A DNA stretch of 64,000 nucleotides from Apiotrichum sp. Y4204 (lineage: Eukaryota > Basidiomycota > Tremellomycetes > Trichosporonales > Trichosporonaceae), in assembly GCA_025531455.1 (NCBI GenBank), contig JAMYHL010000025.1:1-64000 (forward strand), given 5' to 3'. The notes below the pieces were generated by a model that worked only from the letters and a program-made list of their open reading frames with translations, was not told the origin of the DNA and searched no databases. Below are positions 20,792 to 31,375 of the stretch, one piece after another; position 1 is the stretch's first letter; each line of letters begins with the position of its first letter. Position numbers and translations under genes: made by a program.

Positions 20792-23700
20792 TTACGCCTG
20801 CTGCTTGCGGGTGAGGCGGTGAGCCTCCTCGAGGACGTCGAGGATGGTGCTGGCGGACCAGGCCTGAGTCGTGCACGAGTCGGCGCAGAACGCGCCGTTG
20901 TCGTTGCACAGCTCGGGAAGACCGCGCCACGGGTCCTGGGCGATGTGCTCGCGGACCTTGACGAGGACCTGGGAGACGTGGTGCATTGTCTTGGTGGGGT
21001 CCGTCTTGCCGTCGCCAGCCTCGAGGTCGAACCGGGTCCAGGCGCTGAGGAACCAGCCGAGGGGGAAGCCCCACTCGGGACCCTGGTGGTAGTTCCATCC
21101 CTTGGCGATCGCCTGGTCAGTCGAGTCGTTGCTGTTGTCGTAGTTGGGGCGGTAGGCCCAGTCAGACGGGTCCAGCGTCTTCATGCCCAACGGGCCGCGG
21201 AGCACACGGTCAGCCAGCCGCAGGGCAGTTATGGCGCGAGACGGGGTGAACAGCTCGGGTGCTACCACCATCGGGAGAGTAAAGTTGCACCGGAGCTGGT
21301 AGTCGGCGAACGCACGGTCTGCAGGCGTGCCGTACACGTCCTTGTACATGCCGCGGCGGTTGACAAGGGCAGGGTTGACAGTAAACTGCGAATCCTCGGA
21401 CGCATCGGCGGGAACGTAGTAGTGCTTCTCGAATGAGGCCTGGATGAGGTCCGCCCACTCCTTGTACGTCACGAGACGCTTCTTGCCGTCGACTGCAAGT
21501 CAGAATGACGCACCACATAAACTCCGACTGGTACTTACCGGTTGCGTCGACACCCTTGAAGGGGAACTGGCCCTTGGCGCTCAGCCCGTCGAGCCATGTG
21601 AGAGTCGACTTGAGCAGGCCGGTGATCTCAATCGGAGCGCCGTCACGCGGAGTGGCCGGGAGACCCTTGTTGCCCGCCTTCTCCGAAGAGCCCATCTTGT
21701 CCATCCACGTGCCGCAGTTGTATCTGTTGCCACCGTGGATGAAACCGGTCGACCAGTCGGTCCAGATCTTCTGGTTGAAGCCCTCGTCGCGCATGTCCAT
21801 GTCGAGGTTGGGACCAGCCTGTTGTCAGTTGGGCTGAGGATTCGATCTACTCACGTTGTACTCCCGGAACTCGATGCCTTCCGCGTGACGCTGCAGGATC
21901 TCCTGGATGATCTCCGCAATGGTCGAGCTGTACGCAAACGCCCGCTTGTCATCCCACGGCACCCAAGTGTCGTCGGCAGGGAAGCGGCGCTTGACAGAGT
22001 CCTTCAGAATGGCGAGACCATCGGGGGCCATCTTCGTGTAGTCCTGGATGTTCTGGATCATCCACCAGGGAGAGTCGCGCGAGTTGTAACGCGGCGTACG
22101 ACCTGAGTCAAGGAGGTTCGGGATAAGACCGTGCTTGAGCGTTGACGAGAAGGCGAGAATGTGGTCGCGCGCGGCAGGGAAGTTTCCAGTCGTGAGGAAG
22201 AGTCCACGGAGGGAGATGAAGACATCACGTCCCCAGCAGCGGGCCCATCCGGCGGTAAAGTGGGGTAGACCAGCGGCGAGCGACGGGACATCCTTGTAGG
22301 GCACGATGGAGGCGCTCTTAACGAGTCCGTACATCTGTACCGCGCAGAGAGCTAGGTCGTGCGTAAACTCTGTGCCAGAGAGAATGAACTCCGACATCTG
22401 CTCGATCACAGCCCGACGAGCGGCCTTGTAGGCTTCAAACACCACGAGCGAGAAGTACTTGGGACGCATAAACGACGGGACAGTCTGCTTGATGATGTCG
22501 AAGCGCTCCTTGAACCACATGGCGGGCTTGGCAAGGTTGGGAAGCGTCGGAACCTCCCGCTCAAGCCGGTTGTGGACATAGTCCATCGCCCACGTTCCCT
22601 TGCGAAGATGCTCGCAGACGGGGTGTCCGAGGTCGTTGGTGGCCATGATGCCGCGAAGCGGCGCCATCCAACCCTCGAGACCACAGTACACTAGTGAGCC
22701 GTAGTTCGGGATGGTGTACACGCCATCACCCCCGGTGGCGTCGCGTTCTTCACCATCCGCACGGTGAAGCACGACGTTGAGGTCCACAAGATCAAGATCC
22801 GACATGGCCAGGTCGGCGTCCTTGCGGCAGAACGTCTCGAAGTCCTTGTGAATCTCGTCCATCTTCGTGGCGAAGACCATGATGCTACCAGGATTGAAGG
22901 TCTCGGGCAGTCCAATCTCAGTGTAGTCGCCGTTTTCGTCGTGACCGAAACGTACGTCTACATCTTCGTGGTCAATCTCCTCCAGAGTCGAGGGAATACC
23001 ACGATGCACCTCTGGATCATCCTTCCACTCTTCAGGATGGGTGATGATTGACGCGCCGAACATGAAAGCGGCCCTGGTGCGCGACAGCTTGATGGGGTTG
23101 ACTACCGTCAGCGTCTTGTCCTGGCCGTTGAACTTACGATGACCCTTTCCAGAGAAGCCCTTGAACGCCGTGTGTGCGACAATCAAGTATCCAACGTGGT
23201 AAGTAGGGTGAACACGGTGAATCATGATGTACTGGTCCTCCTCGTGGACGTGACCTTCGTCGTAGCCCTCAGTCATCATCTCCGTATGCAGGTGGTTAAG
23301 AACGCGCTTGACGCGGCCAATACCTCCCTCATCCTGCTCATCGGAAACCGAGTACCTGCGGGTATCGGTAACAAGGTTGAGGAGATGGGGGTAGAGGTCG
23401 TCGAAGCTCTTGGTAGATCCAAGGGCTGCCTTGGTAAAAGTGACGAGCGAGCCAGTCGACAACGCGTCCTCCGCAGTGCGCTTGTCGGCGGGGGATTCGT
23501 TATCGTGGGTTATGTCGTAGAACACAGCATGGGGCGCCGATCCTTGCAGAGGAGTAATGGTGCACGGGCGAGGTGCTCCCTTCCCGTACAAGGGGGGAAG
23601 CTCACCCGGGGACGAAAGACACGACGCGTCCATGGATCCGATGGGCTTGCCGACGCCGAAGCGATACAGGAGACGGGAGAACTCCTTGTTGTCACTTCCA

Positions 23701-26174
23701 TTGTACGCCTCGCGGACTAGCGAGTTAAGACCGAGCTCGCGGACGAACTTGAGATCCATCTCTTCACTGCCAGTAAACAGCTCAGCCATAATGTAGAGGT
23801 TCGGGTTGATGCGACGCCCGGCATCAATCATATGAGAACCGACGTGCAGAGGTGTCGAGTGGCAGTTGTCGAGGCGGAATCCGTCAAACACACCTGCAAG
23901 CATCTCGCAGTACTCAGTCATGTGGGCCCACAGCCATGGGTTGTCCTGCGGGCTGTTTCCGTATCGCAGCTTGACGCAGTCTCCCCACACAATCACCTCA
24001 CGGCGAAGGTATGCCTTAGATGGGTACTCGGCGAAGTTCTTGAGAGGGTCGGCACCCCACATCCACCCATTGTTGGCAAGCGTCAGCGCCGACTCCGGGT
24101 ACTTCGCTGTGGCCGCGGACTTCTCCAGTCGGGTAAAGTAAGGCTCGACGAGAGGGTTCTTGGCGTTGATTTCACCCATGTTGGGGCCGCCAGCCTCAAG
24201 GCGGGTGTACCGGAGGCGACCAACAATGGCGTCCTTAGCCGCCGCGAGGTCTGCGTTGCACTCCTTGTAGAGATCAACGTTCAGGATGTCGAGGATGCGG
24301 CCCCAGAGCTCGGCCTGCGCACCAACAGGCTCGTTCGGCGCCGCCGCCTGCACGAACCCTGCAGCAAGCGGGCCGGGAACCTTGCTGCAGTAGGGAGCGG
24401 AGAAGGCGCGGAAGTCCTGAAGGAAGCCATTGGTGTTCTTGGCGATGCACGACAGCTCCTCGGCTGTCTTACCGGTGAGAGCTTCACCGCGCCATCCCAC
24501 AGCCTCTCCAGCAGCGAGGGCGGCCTCGACCTCCTTCACCGAAGACGCGACATCGAAGACGTAGTATCGCCACAGGCTTGCAGAGTTAATCGCATCCTGC
24601 ACAGCGCCGGAGATCTCTGTGAGGTCGTCCTCGGTCTTGATACGTGTAGGAAGACCGCGCGACGCGAGCTCGGCCGTAAGGGCGAGCATGGCATCCTCCA
24701 GCACGACCGCCGGGGCGAGGTGGGGTGTGTTGTAAGGCGAATAACCTACATGGAGGTTAGTAGATGCGCACGGCATGTCGTAACAGTCACTCACCGGCTT
24801 CGGGGTGCTCCAAGAGCCATGGTGAGTCGAATGCGGTATGATTGAGCACAACGTCTGTGATGCCACCGAGGCCATACGTCTTCTTAGCGTATTCGAGAGC
24901 GCGTGTCACCTCGGCAAGACCACCGTCCTTCGCCTTGGGGTCTTCCAGCAGGGTAGGGTCAAATGCGAGCTGGTCAGTCATCGAGTACGGTGATCCTGAG
25001 CTGCCTCGCGGCTGCAAGGGGGTGTAGTGGATCATGTTGTAGCCACGGCGGGATGCCTCGGCAAGATTGTTCTCCCATTCGGGGATAGAGCCCTGCCATT
25101 TCGCGATAATAGACAGAATGATGAGGCCATCCAGCGGGAGCACCTCCTGCTTGTCGGTTACGGGCGCAGATGTTGTGTCGTGCAGGACGTCATTTCCAAG
25201 AGTGATGAAGTGCTCGCGCGCCGGGAGAGTGATGATCGGGTCGACGTTGAAGTATCCCTTGCGGCCAGTCACACGCTTTCCGTCCTCGTCGTCATACTCG
25301 ACATAGTAGCAGAATGCGCCGGGCGCTGAGATGGCGAGATCAACCTGGATCGGCCTGGAATGCTGTCAATCGTCTTGTTCCGTCTTCGATTCACGTTTCT
25401 CAAACCTACTTTGTAATGTCCGAAGGCAGCTTGCGCTCCGTCCACGCACCACGCTCGAAAGCACCGCCATCAATGGGAAAGTCGGACTTGAGAACACCGT
25501 TACGCGTGCATGCTGATCCGGGGAGGATGGAGAAACGAAGGACATACGGCTTGGCCGGTGCGGGAAGGCGGATGTACTGTGAGATGTCAGCTAGCCGCAG
25601 GTAGGGCGCAACAAGCATGGCCATTGCCAAGTGCCGTCCGACATACCGATTTGGGCCCATTCGGTCCGCCGTCGTCCTCGAGCAACAGGTCCCACACCTG
25701 GACAGGCTCGCCATCACCCTCGCCGGAGAAGAATGCGATCGCCTCGTCCTGCGGCGTCTTGGGGGTCTTGGGGCCTGGCGCGCTCGGCATTGTCGGCATG
25801 GCGATCGGCGCCGGGCGGTTTTCTGCGCGGGCAGACTTTGTCGAGCCGGTGCCAGCAGACTTGGTCGAACCGGTGGTAGCAGGCTGTGTCGAGCCGGTGG
25901 TAGCAGGCTGTGTCGAGCCGGTCGCAGCAGACTTTGTCGAGCCATTACCGGCAGACTTCGTCGAGCCAGCGCCAGCAGACTTGGTCGAACCGGTGGTAGC
26001 AGGCTGTGTCGAACCGGTGGTTACAGGCTGTGTCGAACCAGTGGTAGCAGGCTGTGTCGAGCCGGTCACAGCAGACTTTGTCGAGCCATTGCGGGCAGAC
26101 TTCGTCGAGCCGGCGCCAGCAGACTTTGAAGAGCGCGAGCCGGCGGACTTCGAAGAGCGAGATCCAGCAGGCAT
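20792..26174 (-). CDS. GDB1: Glycogen debranching enzyme with N-terminal octapeptide repeat
   Basis: Six exons (25647-26174, 25410-25576, 24795-25354, 21855-24745, 21539-21818, 20792-21492) encode 1708 residues; the family norm is about 1530. The bifunctional enzyme moves maltotriosyl units (GH13-type 4-alpha-glucanotransferase) and then cleaves the alpha-1,6 stub (GH133). Seen motifs are DVVLNHTAF near residue 400, [11 protein letters not shown] near 709 with the nucleophilic Asp, AELFTGSEE near 742 with the acid/base Glu, and THDNES near 832. In the second half come [17 protein letters not shown] and [15 protein letters not shown]. The extra length is an N-terminal Gly/Ser/Thr repeat right after the start Met, encoded by the minisatellite listed separately. 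The start at 26174 was chosen because the repeat begins immediately after it and the frame upstream looks non-coding. Confidence 0.96.
25831..26166 (-). repeat. 24-base minisatellite, 14 units, coding for the GDB1 N-terminus
   Basis: Fourteen 24-base units: twelve with the octapeptide pattern GST(K/Q)(S/P)A-x-x and two diverged SRSSKSAG units next to the start codon. K-S type and Q-P type units alternate in blocks of five to six, so units 2-6 resemble units 7-12. This indicates a higher-order duplication of 120-144 bases. Confidence 0.93.
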
Positions 26175-27783
26175 TGTGGTGTGAGAGCCGGTGGGCGAAG
26201 GTAGAGATGGATGGGTATGCAAGGGTTGTGAAGGGTAATGCGGGGTAGGGTCGCGCGCACAGAGCCAAGTCAAAGTTACCGCCGGTATTGGACGCCCTAT
26301 CTGGCTGGGCTTTGGTGTTGTTCCGAGAGGGGGTTTCGCCCGTCTCCGTTCACTCCGATGTTATGTAGTCGTCCAGAAATACTGGCCGTGATGGGGGAGT
26401 TGACAATGGGGAGAATGAATGCAAACAGGATGAAGTTGGGAGAGGATACTGGGGAGGTTGGGAGCCGTTGTGTAAGCGCGGCTACGACACGTCGCGCCGG
26501 TGAACAGGCACTGGGCCACTGTACCACTGTGTGGGGGGCGGGTAGCTGCAAGCTGTTGGATGACATTGGTGGCATCCAATTCCAACTGCTCCTCACCAGA
26601 CTAGAAACAGGAAAACACAGGGAAAACGACGTCATTGCTCTCGCATTGTCAGGGGCACTCACCCACACAACTCGGTATCAAGCTAGATCAAGGTCGAGCG
26701 GAGGTGCCAGTCCGAGGTCACCGCGCCATCTCGGTCATCCTGGCATCTCCGTCCCTTACCCTCGTACCCTCGTCATTGGCGTTAAGGCCACAATGAGTAG
26801 GAACCCCCCAGGCTCTGACGAATCTACGGCTGGAATGAATGTGGCACACAGTCGAGTTGCAAGTGGCAACACTGTCGTGTTGTTATGCTGTCCTGTCGTC
26901 TTCAGTTCATCTGCGCTCGACGTCCTGTTCCGCTGCGTCCCAGTGGTTTTGTCATTTGACGAAGGTAATCTGCTTCTGCCACGTAGATGGGGATGCTGAC
27001 ATTGGGTGGTCGGCTCTGTTTCATGGCCGGTCCGGCAGTCAATAAGACATTTCGTGGTTGTTCGCAGAGGGTCTAATACGAGACCAAGAGGCGAACACCA
27101 TTCGCAGTATTTTATAAAGGCCCAATCGGCCATTTTTCTTCCTTGCGTGCTGTGTACACCGTAACGAGTTGTCTTATAGTAATTATTTATATTTTTGTAT
27201 TTTTGGTCTGAGTAGGTATTAAATTTTTACCCACTGACTGTCGTCTGCTATTCTGTTTGGCCTGAGAACTTCTGGGGCGCCCATCCACAGACTCTCAAAC
27301 TTCCCTTCACGTTTGTCACATAGCGACGTGGTAAGGACAATAGGGAACCAACGTGATTTCGCCACAGAATGTGTTTGAGCCTGAGATGCCATCAGAGTCG
27401 AACAATCAAGTCAAAAATGTCATCTTCGAACACCTGAGACTCGAAAATGTCCACAACACCCGACGGTGAAGGACAGCGCTGTGTGTCACCCTGTCTTGAG
27501 CTGTGTATGGCAGTAGCGCTGGTCTTTTGTATTCTCCTAGCCGACTCTGTGTGGCTTTCCAGGAAGTAAGAAGATGCTGCTCAGAAGCCCCAGCACGAGG
27601 AACACACATCCACGACGCGAGACGCATAACCGTCAGTCTCCTTGTCTACATATCGAATATGGCCAAGAATTCGAGCGGCAGGGGTCGCAGGAAGACAGCT
27701 TTGACATCCCACCGTGGGGCCACCGATTACCTGACGTTCCGAGCACGCCACCTGGGCACAACAATGTCCCGCAAGGTCAAAAA
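26175..27783. other. 1.6 kb without a recognised gene, between GDB1 and tRNA-Pro
   Basis: It contains the GDB1 promoter. The longest open frame on the plus strand (26238-26999) shows no family motif and was not accepted as a gene. A marked AT-rich island lies at about 27170-27230 in otherwise GC-balanced DNA. Confidence 0.5.
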
Positions 27784-27888
27784 GGCCCTTGCCCGGATTT
27801 GAACCGAGGACCACTCCCACTCAAGCCGCGAACGGCCGGAATCCTTCGTATCCCGAAGGGAGTATGATAGCGACTACACCACAAGAGC
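27784..27888 (-). tRNA. tRNA-Pro (anticodon CGG) with 32-base intron
   Basis: Read on the minus strand, the acceptor stem GCTCTTG pairs with CAAGGGC (one G-T), followed by discriminator C73, which is typical of eukaryotic tRNA-Pro. The D-arm is GTGT...TCAT, the anticodon stem CTCCC pairs with GGGAG, and the loop begins TTCGGG. This puts anticodon CGG at 27855-27853. The intron (27820-27851) follows base 37, the canonical position, and contains CGAAG, which can pair with the CTTCG of the anticodon loop as expected for tRNA introns. The T-stem CTCGG pairs with CCGGG (one T-G) around the loop TTCAAAT. A T5 terminator follows directly (A-run at 27779-27783 on the plus strand). The mature length is 73 bases. 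It reads CCG codons. Confidence 0.88.
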
Positions 27889-28151
27889 GTGACTGAATTT
27901 TTGGAAAAATATGAGTGCAAGAACGGCCGCCTTTGTCAGAATAATATAAGAATCAGCGAGAAACACAGGTCTCAGTCATGCGACAATGAGGGGCGAAGAG
28001 AAGACACAAGTTAACAGATATTAACGAATGAGAGACGAGAGAACAAGGCGTTGAGGGGAAACAAGAGATGGCGAATGTTGTTTAACGTATCGTCCGCGCC
28101 GCTGAGTGATCGTCACTCGCGCTGGTCACGGTTAGCGTGTTGATCGTTTTG

Positions 28152-28171
28152 AATTGCGCAAATGCGCAATT
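28152..28171. repeat. Perfect inverted repeat, 9-base arms, 2-base spacer
   Basis: AATTGCGCA, spacer AA, then TGCGCAATT. It could be a dimeric-factor operator or a chance palindrome. It lies about 260 bases upstream of the tRNA gene's 5' end. Confidence 0.7.
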
Positions 28172-31067
28172 GCATGAGCAAGTGCCACAACCACGTGTAA
28201 TGACCACCACACATGCACAACTGCACACGTTCACAATCGATAATCTCGCCATTCATCGCACTCAGTGACTCAGTACATTCGTAGCCGGACGGGGATGTCT
28301 GCGTGCGCGGGGCCAGTCGGCAGTTATCGTGATTGGAGACGACTTATCGCGATAGTTTCCGAGGCACAGAGGTGACGACGACGGGGTGGAGTGCCACAGC
28401 GTAAGTGGAGTCTGTTATCGCCAAGCCACGGGTGTAATCGTCGAGTCCCCCATATCACGAACAATGCCTCGAACAATACCCAGCTATTGTGTACGGCGAC
28501 CTCCGTCGTCGTTGTGCTCGAATCACACCATTGTGCGGAGAATGTAATCGGGCTGCCGGGGTACGCAATCGTGGGACCCGCGGTATGGCGGTATTCATCT
28601 TCCCGAGTGGCCTGTCCGAAGAACCGCGGGGCTCACCTGACCTCGAGTAGGTTCCCGCGCATCGCCTATCAGATCGCTTGTGTATTCCATGGTGCTTCCG
28701 ATGTGTGATATCGGCTGAGTGTACTGTAGTGGGAGTGACACAGAGATACGAGTAGCGCATCGCACCGGTCTTCCTGTAGCAGGTCCTCCGCCCCCCCTTG
28801 CGATGTGACCATCGGCCCTTCCGGGTCCTCCCAGTTCGGCCCGATCATCCCCAGACGTTTGCTGTTGCTCTCGGCAAGCGAACAGCTTCGAGCCAAGTGA
28901 GCTGCTTGCTGGAATGAGATGCAAAGCGGGGACCAGTGCACAACCCATGCAAATCATAGGGAGCATCTAAGTGCGCGTGACCTTGTCAACGAAGCCTGCC
29001 CCGCCAAGACACCGCACTCTTGTCCGATTCACTCCATATCAGCCGCTGCCTCTCCGGTGCGGTCCGGTGATTCAATGGGTGGTACAAGGGCCCGTGCTGA
29101 TGGGCCCCGCGCGCTCTGACACAACACACGGCGTGCGCCACGGTACGACAATGTGGGGTAGGTGCTAGGTGTATTGCTTCTGTTGACCACCAGCGTTCCA
29201 CACTGAGAGGTATGTGCGGATCGTGGGCAAACAAGGTTCAACGGGGGCCGATGGTGCCATAGGAATGGAGCTTGACGAAAGCTCAGAGGGCTCCGTGGAT
29301 CCGCAACACCGCTGTGCATATCTGCACGGACCGCATCGACAGGCCAACATCACCCGATGGCCGATGGAGCCGGGTGGGCGCCCAGCGCGCACAGGAGAGT
29401 TCTATGCAGTGTGCGCGTGTGCGCGTTTGAGAGCCGCCATTCTAGGTGCAGGGATGCACAATTGGTCGTACAGATGATGCAGTGTGGCGGTCACGTATCC
29501 GTCCGCTCCACAGAACCCAAGTTCGGGGCCTCGGGGTCTCGGGACTACCACGTACCACAACAGTCACATCATCGGAGATCGGAGATGAACGACGGCGACG
29601 ATGGCTGTGAGCCTGTGCGTGCTCTGGCAAGGGCTGCTCTCAGATTACAATCGAGATGACCCAGGCGGTGCAACACAGGAAGGGAATTGATATCATCGGG
29701 GTCGACGGCGTAGACCTCTTCCGCACGTGACCGATCACCGAAACAGGACACCAGTCACAAGGCGTCCAACACAGATCCACCAGATCGGATGGTGGGCCCG
29801 AACCCCCACAGCTCCCCACAGCTTTGGCCAATACAAAACTTCTAATGCGACTCTGGAGAAAACAATAACAGCAACCCTCCAGCTAATACGTTATCTGTAT
29901 CGCGACCTGAGGCGGAATACCAAATCACTTGCCCATCGCACTTGACCATCTGGATCCGCGACTTCTTATCTCTGCCCAAGAAGCATGGAAGCAGCCCACG
30001 GGCCCAGACTCCCACGCATGCCACACCATTGATCATTGATCGTCGTGGAATTGTGGACATCAACTGTTGCCAATATGTAAAATTTCACACACAAAAATTT
30101 TAATTTGCAATTTGTCATCCATTAGGTTGGTGCCTCATGGTCGGTGCCTGCCGCTCTGACGCTCAATGACGGTGCAGGTTGCCCCTTCCTCTGGCCACAA
30201 CGTCTCAATGGGCAGAGATAGCCCACCAGTACACCAGGCTGGTAGCTGGGAAGAGGATCTGTGGGTTGAGTGTCCGGGTTTGGCACACGCCCAGCGCAGC
30301 GTTGCACCGCGCCGGCCACAGGGCTTCAACATGGCATTGGTCACAGGCCCCAGGCCACAGGGTGACCCAGGGCTGACTCCGACCCTCTGGAAGGGGCCAG
30401 ATACAAGGAGATGCTGCCAGAGCCCCCGAGGCATTCTACCGACCTCGACGATCTGTATATCGAGTTACACTCACCGGGTCCCTGAAAGTTTTGGGGATGG
30501 GCAGGAGGGCAGAGGGCGGGGTTCAAGATACACAGGATCAGTGGATACCAAATGACAAGATGGCGGATGGAGGCGGAAAGTTGAAGGCCAGCAAAACAAA
30601 AGCGAGCGAGGCATGAGAGCAGAGGCGATTGTCTCAGATTTGCCAGTACTAGCGCAAGGGAGGCCACCCGAATGGGCCAAGCCCAAAAGATAGTGCTATT
30701 GTTCCTCCTCGTCCTCCTCTCCTTGTCTTTGTGTCGTCTCGGTGCTACATGCTACAGTGATTATTCACCAGATCGCTTGACAGCTTCCTCTGCTCTGATG
30801 CCCTGGTGTACATGATATGGCTGATGGGTGTTGCAGTGCAAGTGCCTCGCCTGCCCCGCCACTGTATATTATAACAGGAAATAAACGGCATATGAGGGAG
30901 ACTCGCCACTAAGCACCACCCACAACGACTACCCACCTTCCCCCCCCTTCCGGATCCCCCGCCCCCTTCCCTCATATTCCACCGCCCCCCACCCCCCCAT
31001 CCGGCCGGTTGTTTTATCTAGACAGTCTCCTCATCTCATCTTCTCTTTCTCTCCATCACTCTCAACA

Positions 31068-31375
31068 ATGTCTCCTTCATTCAACATCCTCGGCGACACC
31101 GTCAACGATCTCGTGTTGGATTAAGGACGACAGCCTTCGCCATCGACGCCCCTCGCTTCATCACCATCTTGTTCGACACAGGCGAGTTTTTCAAGCCCTC
31201 GCCGCACACGACTTGCTTCAGTCTGCCGTCGTTTTTTCGATATCCGCTGAAGAGTTCTTTGGTCACCCGGCCGACCTCTATGAGCGTCCAGGACTCGCTT
31301 GTCCATGTTGCTCTCGAGGAACGCCACCCTGTGCAAACGCAAAGCAAGTCTTTGTCAGGTAAGGTCTCGTATTTC
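31068..31375 (+). pseudogene. Possible broken small gene after a CT-rich leader
   Basis: A strong promoter-like lead-in (TATA-like stretch near 30868, C-rich tract, then a CT-rich leader ending CTCAACA) precedes an ATG at 31068. That frame (MSPSFNILGDTVNDLVLD) stops after 18 codons. About 40 bases later another frame runs open from near 31139 to a GT donor-like site near 31361. The text around NDLVL faintly recalls the start of fungal BTB-domain proteins, but I cannot support this further. It may be a decayed gene, a gene with an intron I failed to place, or chance. Confidence 0.2.

Noticed and set aside
26238..26999. 253-codon open frame on the plus strand upstream of GDB1
   Set aside because: No domain, no GC-ending codon bias, no leader. 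It overlaps the GDB1 promoter and reads like random sequence.
31009..31362. 118-codon plus-strand frame through the leader at 31009-31130
   Set aside because: It begins in the CT-rich leader and lacks motifs. The ATG at 31068 lies in another frame. I kept only a low-confidence broken-gene note for the locus.
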